Positions 13,039-25,195 of a stretch of DNA of 64,000 nt are shown here, piece by piece. Numbering within the stretch: position 1 is the stretch's first letter; the number at the start of each line of letters is the position of its first letter. Source of the stretch: Rhyzopertha dominica (Eukaryota; Arthropoda; Insecta; Coleoptera; Bostrichidae); contig QCXZ01000137.1 in the NCBI GenBank assembly GCA_025024175.1, forward strand, positions 59,236,911 to 59,300,910, given 5' to 3'. Both the position numbers and the translations under genes were made by a program. The notes below the pieces were generated by a model that was given only the letters and a program-made list of their open reading frames with translations, ran no database searches and had not been told where the DNA came from.

Positions 13039-13936
13039 GAGGGGCGTTTACCTAGAGCGAATCGGGTCATTTTAAGCTCCTACCGTTTTACATTTTACCG
13101 AGTTATTCGAAACTTTTTCGAACTTTTTCAACATGGCCATAAGAAAAGATGTAGCTACAACGTAGAGTTCGAGTTTTTTTCTGAATTTGGTACGGTAATG
13201 TAAATATTTGTTGTTATATTATGCTTAAAAATGCGTATTTTCGGCGAGCTATTTCTCGAAAATTAAGGCACATAAACGAAAAATTCGAACTCCACGTTAT
13301 AGCTATATATTTCTTTGTACACTACCAAAAACATGAGCACGATAAATGAGTAAAACATTTAAAAAATCTAAAACCGCAAACCCTTTCGCACCAGTCCGTC
13401 ACGAGAGCGAAATGCGAATGTCCATCCCCACCAGGTCCGTCGCGTGGTATCCAGTGAACAGTGAGGCTAAGATACAAACCTGTCGGGAATGATCGAGCGG
13501 ATACGATCTATTCCGATATGACTGGATTTCTAAGATTGTATGTCTAAATACACGTGACAAGTCTAATGTTAAAAACTCTTTCACATTAATTTACTGTCTG
13601 CCGAAGCAATGGGGAGGCGGAAGGAAAATTATTATAAAAGTTCCTCCAGAAATCATAGTCGACATGCAGTTAGAATGAATATAGTTCATATTTACAAAAA
13701 TAAATGGGTTTTTCCATATTTTCATTAACCCGGTATAATATCACAGTAAGTTACTAATATCATGCTTACTTTTTTATGCACACACTACAGTCAGCAATTT
13801 TCCGAATATTAGTTTAGTCCATCTGATCTTTGTTAGATTTAATCCTATCGGTTACCCTCTTACGTCCCATGTCCCGCTGGTAATGCGGGTTGCATAGTTT
13901 ACATTTCTGCCCGATCGCTCCAAGTAAATGCCCCTC
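13039..13936 (-). mobile_element. TTAA-flanked miniature transposon, copy 2 (898 bp, inverted)
   Basis: This is the reverse-complement copy of the element at 3140-4064. It is bordered by TTAA at 13035-13038 and 13937-13940 and has ends GAGGGGCGTTTACC and GTAAATGCCCCTC. The internal inverted repeat around GTAGCTACAACG is retained (about 13153-13180 against 13283-13308). The two copies differ by scattered substitutions and small indels. It has no coding capacity and is presumably mobilised by a piggyBac-like transposase elsewhere. Confidence 0.85.
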
Positions 13937-14250
13937 TTAACTAACTGTTACATACAAACGCCAGAATTATTAGAGCAGTGCCGTTGCTGATTATAAGCAC
14001 TTTCCTTCTTGTCGAACCAGTTAGTATTCCTCTAATTTTAACTCAGTTCATTTGAACGGCGTAATAAACGTGACCATTTCAAATAAATTATCAATTAATA
14101 AATGTATAAGCACCAAGAGAATCTACATCGTTGTCTACGCTCAACAGCTGATAGTTCGCCTTTCTGTCGGAGACCGGCAATGCTAATATTCACGTATTTT
14201 ATTGTGAAACGATAGTCATTTATATTGTATTGTTAAATATAATTCACAGA

Positions 14251-15672
14251 CATGGATGTACCAAAGGGGGTCAAGGGGGGACAGCTGTCCCCCTTCCCGG
14301 ACCTGGGTTGCCAACTCTGGGCCCTTCCAATTTCCCATACATTTAGTTGGTTCGTTATGTGTGTACACCTAAAAATTGTCTTATTTACAAAATTGTAAAT
14401 ACAGTAAAATTTCTAGGCAAGTGCATTTCACAATTTTCATCCAGAACTCATATTTGACCCTTGCAAATGACCTTCCTAATAAGTCGTTGTCAAATGGTTT
14501 CCAAGCTTAATCGATGCCATGTGCGTTCTGAAGCTGTAACTGCAACATTCTTGTTGTTACGAATCGTTGTCTTAGGGCGGGTATAGCTATAGGTATAACT
14601 ATCTTGGTTAGAATGAGTCATAACACGATTTCTGCTTAGTTCAGCTCTTCTACATTTTCCTATAAATATTGTTCAACAAACTACTGTTACATGGAATCAC
14701 ATCAGAATCTGTCATATATTAGGTGATAACTCTAACTTTTGTACCAAATTTCTAAATTCATATTACATTTTAACAATTGATACAAAAAACAAAATCCATC
14801 CGAACTCACGTTTATGAAAGTCAATTTATTTAATATAAGTTTTAGGATTCCAGTAAAAGCATTATCCGTACGAATTAAAACCCGTTGAGTTGTTAAAAAT
14901 GCAATTAAATATATTTGAGTTTATTTAAATGAAGCTTAATTTGGTTAAAATATTAAGTACTCGATGAATTTTTGAGAGCAATGCACTGGCGATCTAAGAA
15001 GGTTGGCTTGGCGCAAAATGATGAGGCATTTGTCCTTCTGAGTTTTAATAATGTTGGTTATTCATCGAGTCTCTTTCCCTGGGGAGTAAAAATTACTACA
15101 ATTGTATCTTTAGCACCTATACATATGAACTCCCAGCTTAAATTTCTAGAGCTTCTGGTGACAGAAGTTGAAACTGTACTAAAAGCGCATCAGTTAATGC
15201 ATTAGTCTTCGATATGTGTTAATTCTGAATCAGAAATCGTAGTCCTATTAGTAGAACTTTTAAGGTGAAATTTATGTTCATTGGTACTTCGTATGATATC
15301 ATTATACATGATATGAATTACGAATCTTTATTCTCCCAAATAAAATGTATCAATTCATTTTTTAAAACACGAGAGCGATGCAACTGAATGTGTCTCACCT
15401 AACCGAGTTCATCAATAACGGAATTAGTAATGAAGGGTTTTTTTGTGATCAGTGTACATAGAAAACATATAAATAATTTGGATCTTTATTTCACAGAAGA
15501 TGTTTTAAGTCGCCTTCGGAAAATCCACGAAGATTATTCATGGAATAAATTCTTCATTAATTACTTAAGTACCTATATATTATAAACATTTATTATTTCT
15601 ATTTATATTGAATTATACTCTATAGGACGATCCTGCTTTGCCCCCCCAGACCAGAAGCTGGGTATGCCCATG
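14251..15672. mobile_element. Non-autonomous hAT-type transposon (1422 bp)
   Basis: An exact 8-bp direct repeat, TTCACAGA, flanks the element at 14243-14250 and 15673-15680. The left end reads CATGGATGTACC and the right end is the complement of CATGGGCATACC. The three differences are all transitions explained by CpG decay from a common CATGGGCGTACC. Runs of G near the left end (14266-14282) and of C near the right end (15642-15648) also mirror each other. The interior is AT-rich. The frame at 14972-15205 does not resemble a transposase. Confidence 0.8.
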
Positions 15673-15680
15673 TTCACAGA

Positions 15681-16994
15681 TGTCCATATTTGTATGCTAA
15701 GAAGTAAATAAATTCCGAAACGTCGGTGAAATTGTGAGTTCATTATTAATCCAAAAGAATCCCGAACCGTGTCACCTCCCCATCGGTAATGTCTATCAAA
15801 ATGTTAAGGATGTCATCAACCATAATTATAATAATATACCTATAAAATAAGATGTGCTGACTAAGGGGTGAAATAGGGATGAAACTTTGTATGGCAGTCC
15901 ATCATTTTTGAAGCTAGAAGCTTGAAACTTCATTTTTAGGCTTTTGATTAGAAGGGAGTATAACAGAACTATTTAAGTTGAACAAGATAATCACTTACAA
16001 TGTTTCTGTTTTGATGTACTGGCGTAATCCTACTATCAGTTATTAAAAAGATAGATACGAATAGCTTATAACAATTACAAATCTGAAGGGTCCGTTCGTA
16101 CCGGTTTCAATGACTTGCTGAATGTTCAGTTTATAACATCGAATTTTATACATAGGTTAATGAACGTTATTTGTTGAAAGAGAATAGACATTGCATACTC
16201 TTCCTAAAAATGAANCATTTGGTTAGAAAACCCACTGTGATATGTACTATGAAATATCGGCAAATTTTTCAACAATTCACGTCACGTNGGGATCACCAAT
16301 ACATAGAGANCAATCACCATTTGTAGGTCATGGGCGGTTGTAGTGTACACGCTTTTATTAGGCATTCTATCACATCAGGTACATTTGCTACATTATAATT
16401 TACGAACTATTTTTTGGCGACCTACTGTAACTACTATTCTATATATAATTATTACTTTCGCTATTCATATTACGTACATTCAATGACTATTAATATGTTT
16501 TGCTAAGGCGAAAAAGAACATATATCAGTTGACAAAGTTAACAAAGAAAGAAAAACCTTTGAGGGCTTCGTATTAGAAATAACAATTATCTTAATAGTTA
16601 AATATAGGAAATTTTAATAATGGTGGTTATTGGTGAGGGTAGTATTAATATCTCAGGTAAAATAAGTATTCAAAAGTTGAACATTCAAAAGCAGCCTGTT
16701 TTGACTTTAGAGCAGAAGCGGCCCAAAACACATCCTTTTTACATCCTACGAGCAAAATAGCATTTAGTTTACATTTCAAATTAACATATCACTTTTTTTG
16801 CAAAGCAGGTGTCTTAAGTCTAGAGATTTCTTTAATCGACAGCTGTATACAATGTACGAGAGCTTTACAAGAACCCTCAAAGCTAGCAATTCCGTCATTA
16901 CTTGAAAATCTAGAGCATTCGTACAAAAAAGTTATTTGAATTAAATTCACATAACAATACAACAAAAACTATTAATCTTTTGTAACTAAAGCTG
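15681..16994. other. Intergenic, nothing recognised
   Basis: AT-rich sequence without a credible gene, repeat or RNA. Three isolated ambiguous bases lie at about 16215-16310. The minus frame at 16910-17122 runs into the foldback element and is incidental. Confidence 0.5.
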
Positions 16995-16996
16995 TA

Positions 16997-17569
16997 CAGA
17001 GTCCGCCACCTAAAACTCCCCAGGGTCGTATTTTCTTTGTTTTTTTTTAGGTACAGCCTCAAATTATATGTCAAAATGTAGGTCTTTTTGAACTCTTTAA
17101 AAATAGCGTAGTGACTGTACAATTGTTTTGCAGATTGTGATATTGTGCAAATAAAGTTAATTTTTGTAAATATTTTTTAACCTTACCCCCTATAATAAAT
17201 ATTGGTTGATAGTTGGATGCCGATTTTTGTCTTCTTCAATTTGTCATTACGATGTATGCGTAATTTTTACTCCTTCTTAGTGAAAAAACAAGAAAAACTA
17301 GTCGCCGCCATGTTCTTTAAATAGAGTTGTTCAGAATTTATAAGTGTTAGTTTAGCAGCTTGAAGAAGACAAAAGTCAGCATTCAACTATTAAGCAATAT
17401 TTATTATACGAGGTAAGGTTAAAAAATATTTACAAAAATTAACTTTATTTGCGAAATACCACAATCTACAAAAAAAGTCACTACACTATTTTTAAAAAGT
17501 TCAAAAAGAGGCTGTACCTGAAAAAACAAAGAAAATACGAGCCTGGGGAGTTTTAGGTGGCGGACCCTG
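16997..17569. mobile_element. Foldback miniature transposon (573 bp, ~215-245-bp inverted arms)
   Basis: The left arm (16997-17240) and right arm (about 17360-17569) are long imperfect inverted repeats. They begin CAGAGTCCGCCACC and, complemented, CAGGGTCCGCCACC, and are bounded by TA on both sides (16995-16996, 17570-17571). The left arm carries an extra block of about 20 bases near 17065-17085 that the right arm lacks. The loop is about 119 bases. TA borders and a CAG start are consistent with a Tc1/mariner-type foldback MITE. It has no coding capacity. Confidence 0.85.
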
Positions 17570-17571
17570 TA

Positions 17572-20500
17572 TATGCACTTATTTATTTATGCAATCTGGT
17601 TAACTTGAATTAAAAACTAATCTTCAGTTTTTCTGGCTTGTATGTATAATGATGGCACGTTTTCGTCTAACGCAAAATCCTCAGAAGCTGCAATTGCACG
17701 GAAAGTATTACGTTTTGCACATTTCCAGTCCCCTAACGGTCATAATATAAACATCACGTATCGCCTCGCTCACATCGTAAACTGCCCAACGCAATCGAGT
17801 TTATCAGCCAGATTTCTTAGCCTTGCAGAAAAGGCACTAAACCTTAAATGGTTGCTTAGGAAGGGTGTTCGTTTTACACCCGTTTAACTTTCGGTGTGCG
17901 CTATCCACGCTTCGCCATTGTAACTGCGCCACCCGTGAAATATATTGCCGTTCATTTGGATTCGATACCGTCCTGATATAAAATGATCAGCCTCTTAGTT
18001 TTACGGCCGGGACTGTAAACGACGACGGTTACGCCTTTGAGTTCAATTTACCTTAACTATATATATTAAAGGTAAGCGTATCAAATATATGTAACTACCA
18101 GCCACAACTTTCTACACATTCTACACAATTTGTCAGGTACTTTTATTTTCATGTCAATGCTTATTATCGTGATACTAAACAATTTGAGTTATTAGGCGAA
18201 CTGTTAAGCAAATAAGCAGTTAATATACTTACAGATTCATTCAGATAGATATTGTGATAAATAAACGTAATTTTTTTAAATGTAACGTGCTTATTATTAT
18301 TGTAATATTTAAACACCAAACAGACAAAGCAGAACAAACGTAATAGGCTTCTATTAATAGCTCTTGGAAGATGTTTATAATATTCACAAAACAATTAAAT
18401 AAATCAATTTCCTGAAGGAAACCTTAATCCTTAATACTTGCTGAAATGTACGATGTCAAAAAACAGTATAGGTTAATAACTAAACTGGTTAAAAAAGACC
18501 TAAATATCTACAGCAACTATTTTTGTTATATATTTGCCGAGGTGTAATTCGTAGGGGTATTTTGGTGTACAGCCTTAAGGAATTAGTGGGTATTACAGGG
18601 GGAGTAATAGGTATTACTACCGAAAGAAAACCATCTGCGCATGCGTTAGAAAGCTTAACGTTTATTCATAACCTTAAATTCGTTTGTGGAAATCGAGGAC
18701 AAAATTCAATCGATGATGGTGATTTGTTAATAAATAGCTACGAAAACAAATGTATTCCTAGAATTTCAAACTCCATTATTGAAACCATTCTGTAAGAACG
18801 ACTTAGAACAGATAGTGGATCGAGTAGAGAAGCATAAATATAATGGTATCTTCTTTAAGTATCTCGGCTTATCCAAAATAGTTGAGGGTCATATAAGCAG
18901 TACATTAAAGATGGTAGGTTATTAAAAGAAAACTTACATCCGTGCAAAACAAAAAATTAGACAATAAAACTCATCTTATGGTTGATTGTAGCCAGAAATG
19001 CAATTCAATTAAAAACGAGATTAAAAATGTAAATGGCTTGCACTGAATTCACCCTTAAATGACACTAAACCCTGAATTATTAGGTACTGAGGAAAACGAA
19101 AAATTAAAAAAAAAACTCCAAAAAAGGCACGCACATCTAAAAAAAACCGACACACAGTTTCAATTCCGACGCTATGGAAGATCAGTCAGTAAACGACATG
19201 GATGACATCATTGAAAATGACAATAAGGGGCATTAATGAGCTGTAAATGAAGATTATTTTCTCATTCTTTGATTAGCGTCTCAAAAAGGCTAAAGAAGGG
19301 TTATATCGGGGAAGCTGAACCTTATAACTGCTTATTTCTTACAGCTCATGAAACACAGAAAAATGCTTTCGCGCACCTTTTTGAAAATGACGGAGTTGTG
19401 AAGAAATCAGAAATAATAACCAAGAAACTATAAAAAAGAGGTGGTTTTCTTTTTAATGATGGTTATTTAAAAATTATTTATACGTTTAGTTATAAATAAG
19501 TAAACAATATTTTATTCGCTATTACTTATGTACTTTTTAAAGTCGATTTTCCATTTATCGCCAATAGTATTTGCGTGCGAAGCCTTATTATCGTGTGCCG
19601 TTTCGCAAGATTTATTTTCACATATCATCATTCTTTTAACTTGCACCCTGGCTTACTGTGCAAGTGTGAAACCTCGAAAGGATCTATTTTCACAAAAAAT
19701 AAATCGAATCCACAGAAGTACCCCAAAATCATTCCCAAAGCCCACCTTACATAGTATGGCCAACGGTTGCTCTCGAACGTTTGTAACATTTTCAATTTTT
19801 ATATAACCGTTTTAAAAGACGTTTAATTACCGATTCCTTAAATCCTTAGAGTGTTATTCAATTTGACATCATCACAATTTTTTATTCGCATAAATTCTAC
19901 ACTAACTTTTACACTATTAAAAGTTAATCTACCAACTTTATGGTCATAGTGCAGAATTTTCAAGCTTGTTTTTCGTTAGAACATGAACATGAAACAAGCA
20001 AACTACGACGAAATCAGATACAACCCGAAACATNGCCAAGNGCCACTTGTCCCTGTTCTTAGTTCACCCATACCTCTTTCCATAACGGGTGCAAAGCCCG
20101 GTCCGCGATAAATCATCCGAGGCTTCGAGCTACGACCCACTACGACCGTAGAAAAACCACTGGAGCCACCCGCCTAGCGTATTCGCCATATAAATGTTTC
20201 ATTATTATTGACATATTAAACTGCTTATGTTTCGAGCTACTAGGTCGTATATCTGTGGAAGGGTCGACGTTACAGATGTAAAATGACGGAAACTGTTCGG
20301 AAACCATGTGGGTTTTACAGCTCGCATCGTAAAAGTAAGAGCTCGATCGCCTTATTCAAAACGGGGCGATGCGATCAAAAACATCGAACCATGAATTTTA
20401 TGCCGATACACGGGGTGGTACAAATCAGCAAAAAGCCGTGGGAACAGAAATAAAGACAGAACTTTATAAATCTTTGTGTTTTATTTTATAGCTTTGCGGA

Positions 20501-23327
20501 TCCAAGCGAGGCCCAAACTGTTCGCCGGTATTTTGCTTCAGTGAGTTAGGGGTTGGCAACTTTATAAATCTAATTAAAGCTCTGTTTAAAAATGTGGAAT
20601 GCGTGCATAATATTGTTTTTGTAAAAAGATTCTGTAATGATTTCTTGAGAAGACTCTGCGAATACCACAACCAGCTGCTAAGTTATTCAGATATAGGGAA
20701 AGTGCAGTAACCCATAGTGGTATTAATATCACTTATTTAACAAAATCCAGATAACCTAGTCATATCCCCATCAGTCGTATCAAGACATCAAGACAAGCAA
20801 AACTTCCAACATTCACTTATAGGCAATTTGTGTATAAATCCTTTGCGAACTTTTGCAAGCGTTATTTTAAATTAATTCATCATCTGTTCAACAGCTCTTA
20901 AATATTTATTTGTTATCCTCGTGTTTCCTTTCCTATTAAGTTAAGCAACTCCTAATTTAAAACATTTTCTCATACAGTTTCAGAATGCATTGTCAGATAC
21001 AAAAGAAAATAATTTATTTGAATCAACAAGTTTGAACAACTTTATGATTTATCAAATCAAAATTTGTTCTAAGCGTGTAGAAGTTGCTCAAACCTTTATC
21101 TTCATTAACAAAGATACAGTAACTATTTTGACATTACCAATAAAAGTGTATCAATATAGTACGATCCCATTCTACCGTTATTGATTGTTCATTGCTGTTC
21201 CGTTTATTGCAGTAAATGCAAAAGACGGTTAAGACATACTTTGGTTTTTCGAATTTATATTGGTCTATTAGTCTTAAGAAAACTATATTATTTGTTTTAG
21301 TAGCCAAATACCAATGGCATCATTTGTTGTCTAACTAAACTCTTCATAAACGATCATCGATTTATCCTAAATTCTGCGAGCACCACATCTGCAAAAGAAG
21401 GAGATATCGAGGTATCATTTAGCACATTTTATTTATGGTATGGCTTGTTTACAATGCACGTGTGCTTATTTTTAATTTAATCTCTTTCAAAGCGACTTCT
21501 ATTCTGGGTGATCAGTTAACGCTGGATATAGGCGCTCTAGCTTGGAAACTAATCGTGTTAGAACAAATACAAGATACCAGGATGTAGACAATACTTCCGA
21601 ATAATCACTCTCATTATAATCCACGTTTACTTATTTACAAAGACTGTTTTGGTAATTCCAGCAAGAGGGACATAATTTTCAAACCTTTAATCCAAATTTA
21701 GCAAACGATGGCTCACTTTAAAGCGGTTTTGAGTATTTTTTTTAATGTAACTGCTAATATTTTAATTAATTTATTTAAATGTTTTACCAAATATCTCAAA
21801 AACAAATTAAGCGCAATCTTACAGATTTCTCTATCGTTTATGATAGCTCTTTAATCAAGCGAACATCCCAGAAAACCGAACCAGATATCTTTTTGTTTTA
21901 TAGTTATTCTAAACATAGTGAATCGCTTATTAGGGGATGAACTATTTTCCACTTTTATATACAAAAGCAGCCAGTAGGGCGCATAAAGGGATAAAATTTG
22001 ACATATTTACGTTGGTTTCATTAAAAAAAAATAAATTTATATTCTCGTTGTTGAGTGAATTTTGGATTTAGGAAAGCAGTAAGTATACCAATAATCTTCA
22101 AAATTTTGCAACCTTATTTAATATTAACGTTTAGTACTGAGAGCATTCTTAAAAAGACGACCTGAATATTTTATATTCAAAATTGAAGGGTAGATATTGA
22201 TTTGTTGTAAGCATAGACAACGACTGTCAATCGCCCGTCAAGTCACAGAGCTTTTACTTTTGTATTGTTGTTGTTATTATTATATTGTTATAGTATTTTT
22301 CTGTCATACAGAACTTTATTGTTAACAACTGTTCTTAAGGAGGATCTACCCAGCAAAAATGCGGCTTGGTTCTAAACATTTTTGGTACAAATTACACCCC
22401 CAAAAAGCGTAATATCAGCTTCAGCCAATTTTTTTTAGAAAAAGTTTGCACTATATCTTGTTACTACATTGCGAAATTTTACATAAATTGCATAGATACT
22501 TTGAAAAAAATTGGCAGACTTTCCTTAAAATGCAGTCACCATAACTCACAATTTCTAAATACGTATTTAATTAANTGGTAATCAAGCAACATATACGGAG
22601 CTCTAGAAATGTCAGACGCCAGGCCGGTCCGACGCATTAGCCTGTGCAATGTCAATAGCAATTATTACTAGTTTGACTGTAATAGAGGCTAGTACTGACG
22701 TTTCCAATTTCTATTCCGCACTTACTGAAGAATTGTTTAGTCTAGTACAGATAAAATTAATGAATCTCGCCAGAACTAAGTACTTATGAATATGATTTTG
22801 AAACATTAGTTTATAGAATGTAGCTTAAAGAGAAGCTTTAATGGATGATGCCAATTTGGATGAAAACAAACTTCTGTAATGAAACACATCTTGAACTAAA
22901 TAAACTAGCAAACGAACAAAATTTGAAAATTAGGAGTCAAAAAGAGCAACTATGATTTGAGTTTTTTATAAAACAAAACTCGTATTTTCACTCAAGTATA
23001 TGGAATATGCCGAAAATATATTTACTGCAAATGATAACTCGGTTATTGTAATATAGCGACCAATTCTTTAGCATCAACTAGATGGTGCTGCCCGCATGAA
23101 AATCTCGTTACAATGGGGCGGACCTTACCACTCGTGTTAGCACTTTACCGTTTAGTGGGTAATTTGGACAGCAGTATCCGGCAGTTTTTTGCTGCAAAAC
23201 AACGGCCAAGTTTGGGGCATTTGTTTAAAACAAATATTGCGATTAAGTAAGAATTTAGGATGGCAATGCCATTACACTGCATTACACTGACATGATGACA
23301 AAGCTTTGGTATATAAGCAAAACCAGT
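17572..23327. other. Intergenic, several unassigned patches
   Basis: No gene can be supported. Notable spots are a GC-richer patch at 17640-18030 with an 81-codon frame (17642-17887); an open frame at 18523-18795, described separately; an adenine-rich tract at about 19080-19150; and a GC-richer stretch at 20030-20200 with two ambiguous bases. The rest is AT-rich and featureless. Confidence 0.4.
18523..18795 (+). other. Unidentified open frame, possible decayed coding remnant
   Basis: A 90-codon frame without an internal methionine, with more balanced composition than its surroundings and a protein-like sequence (ELVGITGGVIGITTERKPSA in the middle). Short open stretches with similar character continue to about 19450 in different frames, separated by stops, as in a decayed gene or transposon. 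I do not recognise the family. It could equally be chance. Confidence 0.2.
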
Positions 23328-23434
23328 TCTATGCCGTGCTGTCTACACTAGACCTAAACTGCACTGATGAGCTGTAATGACAGCGAAATAGATCTATCTG
23401 CAGTTGATTGAGGTGTAGACAGCACAGCATAGAC
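23328..23434. repeat. Short palindromic element (~107 bp)
   Basis: Arms of about 22 bp at 23328-23349 and 23411-23434, built on GTGCTGTCTACAC and its complement, pair with one or two mismatches. A second inner pairing, AACTGCA with TGCAGTT (23357-23363 and 23399-23405), lies inside them. No clear target duplication is visible. It may be a very small MITE or a hairpin transcript. Confidence 0.55.
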
Positions 23435-24799
23435 ATGCATTTTAATATTGCGATTGCCTTTATAACAAAATTGGATGTCTTAGACATAGATAAATGAACG
23501 TTTAATAGCCGTTACATTAATGTTTTAGCCGATACCTTAAATTCCAACTGTTTACTGCGTTAGCAGAAACAGTTACGAGCTTTTTGCTTTCAGTTCATGG
23601 ATCAAAAATAAAATTTAGCATTTATTGTATCTGGGATAATAAAATCCTTAACCACCAAACATATTAGTTTGACAATACGATTGTGCATTAACTAGCAATC
23701 TAAAGAATCACATATTCGTTGTATATATATCAAATTCTGTAAATAGTGGAGGCGTAACGATGTTGCAAATCCGTCAAAAAACTCATAAAGAGGGAAATAA
23801 AAAAAAATAAACGTTTTTAAGACATTGCCTTTGTGTAGAAATTTTTGTAAAGCAAAAGCGTTATGTCCAACTACTAGGATGACAAGATTTTAATTTTAGT
23901 AATGATTGGATGTACATTTTTTTAATAAATGTCTAGAGATATTTAAACAAATGTGTTTTTTTATATTTTGAATAATAAGAAAACATTATAAATCAATACA
24001 GTACACATAATTATAAAGAAACAGCAACCATTAAAATATGGTCTTTATTGATAGATTATACAGGCAAAACAGTAAAAAAAACCTTGTTCATAAAGGAATA
24101 CAATTTCATTAGAGAAGCGAGTGTAAAATCAATCAAATTTCACTTCAAAAAGAATTGTTGCTAATGTTCAATAATTAAATAAGTGTTTATTGATAACACA
24201 AATAGAGGCATGTCTTAACTCAAGACCTATCATTTCATTAGCTTCTTATACTGATATATCAAATTTGGCCGTTCTTAAACCTTCGTATTTCCTGATTGGA
24301 GAAGCATTGACTGCTGTACTTCTTCCAAACCTTACGACGACATAACTGAATCGTCTAACCGGAAACTACATCATGATCCACCAAATGATGACTTGACTAC
24401 TATCCAACAGCGCTACAAGTAGAGACAAACACTATCAAATATAAGCATTGGTGATATGTTGAATCGGTGAAGATTTTAATTGTAGTAAACAGAGCATATT
24501 CATTCGTTAAAAAAATCAAAACTTATAGAGATAAATAAATTTATTAGTTTCTGATATTTTAGGGAATACAAAATTATAAACCAATAAGTCCACATAATTA
24601 TAAAGAACTAGCAACCATTAAACGCGTTGTTTAGATATTTTAAGCAACTGTAGAAGCTTCTCCATCAGCAAGAGACAATTTAGAAGTTGATGTTTATTCT
24701 AAAATAGCAGTGCTTCTTAAAAGAGACAATCTGTACTATATGAGACCAAGACATTCAAGTCCTCTCAAGGGAGAAAATCAACAAACCCGGTTCTGCCCT
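23435..24799. other. Intergenic, nothing recognised
   Basis: AT-rich sequence without a supported gene or repeat. Confidence 0.5.
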
Positions 24800-25195
24800 T
24801 CAATAAAAGATCTCTGATCCCAGTTAGCATTGGTGGAAAGCAATCGCCGCAGGCCTCGCTGCCCACGCTGGCCTGATATCAAAACAGAAACAATAGCCGT
24901 TTAGTTTTTGTTTGCACGGACACAAAAGCTACTTGTGGTAGTTGATCGATGGAGACGGCCGATTGGTTGCAGGTGATTAATTGCCCGAGATAATAGCCGG
25001 GATGCTAGTTTTCTACCTGTGTGCTTAATGGTTTCATTACACCTCTGCTGATCGATCGTTCTCTACCGAGGCTTCATGTGCCATTAGCAATTAATTGCTG
25101 CTAAAAGCAAGCGAATGAACAGCTTATTTGCATATAATGGCAGACTAATGGCACATGTGGCAGGAAATTAACAATTTGCAGTTGCAAAATGAAAC
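24800..25195. promoter_or_regulatory. Candidate enhancer / conserved non-coding element
   Basis: This block has dense transcription-factor-like motifs and higher GC than its flanks. They include E-boxes (CAGGTG near 24970, CACATGTG near 25151), GATCGATC near 25050, several TAATTA/TAATTG homeodomain cores, an octamer ATTTGCAT near 25128, and a perfect 14-bp palindrome AGCAATTAATTGCT at 25086-25099. An exact 13-bp inverted repeat, CATGTGCCATTAG at 25075-25087 against 25145-25157, brackets the homeodomain-rich core. No reading frame explains the composition. The motifs are directly visible; enhancer function is inference. Confidence 0.35.
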
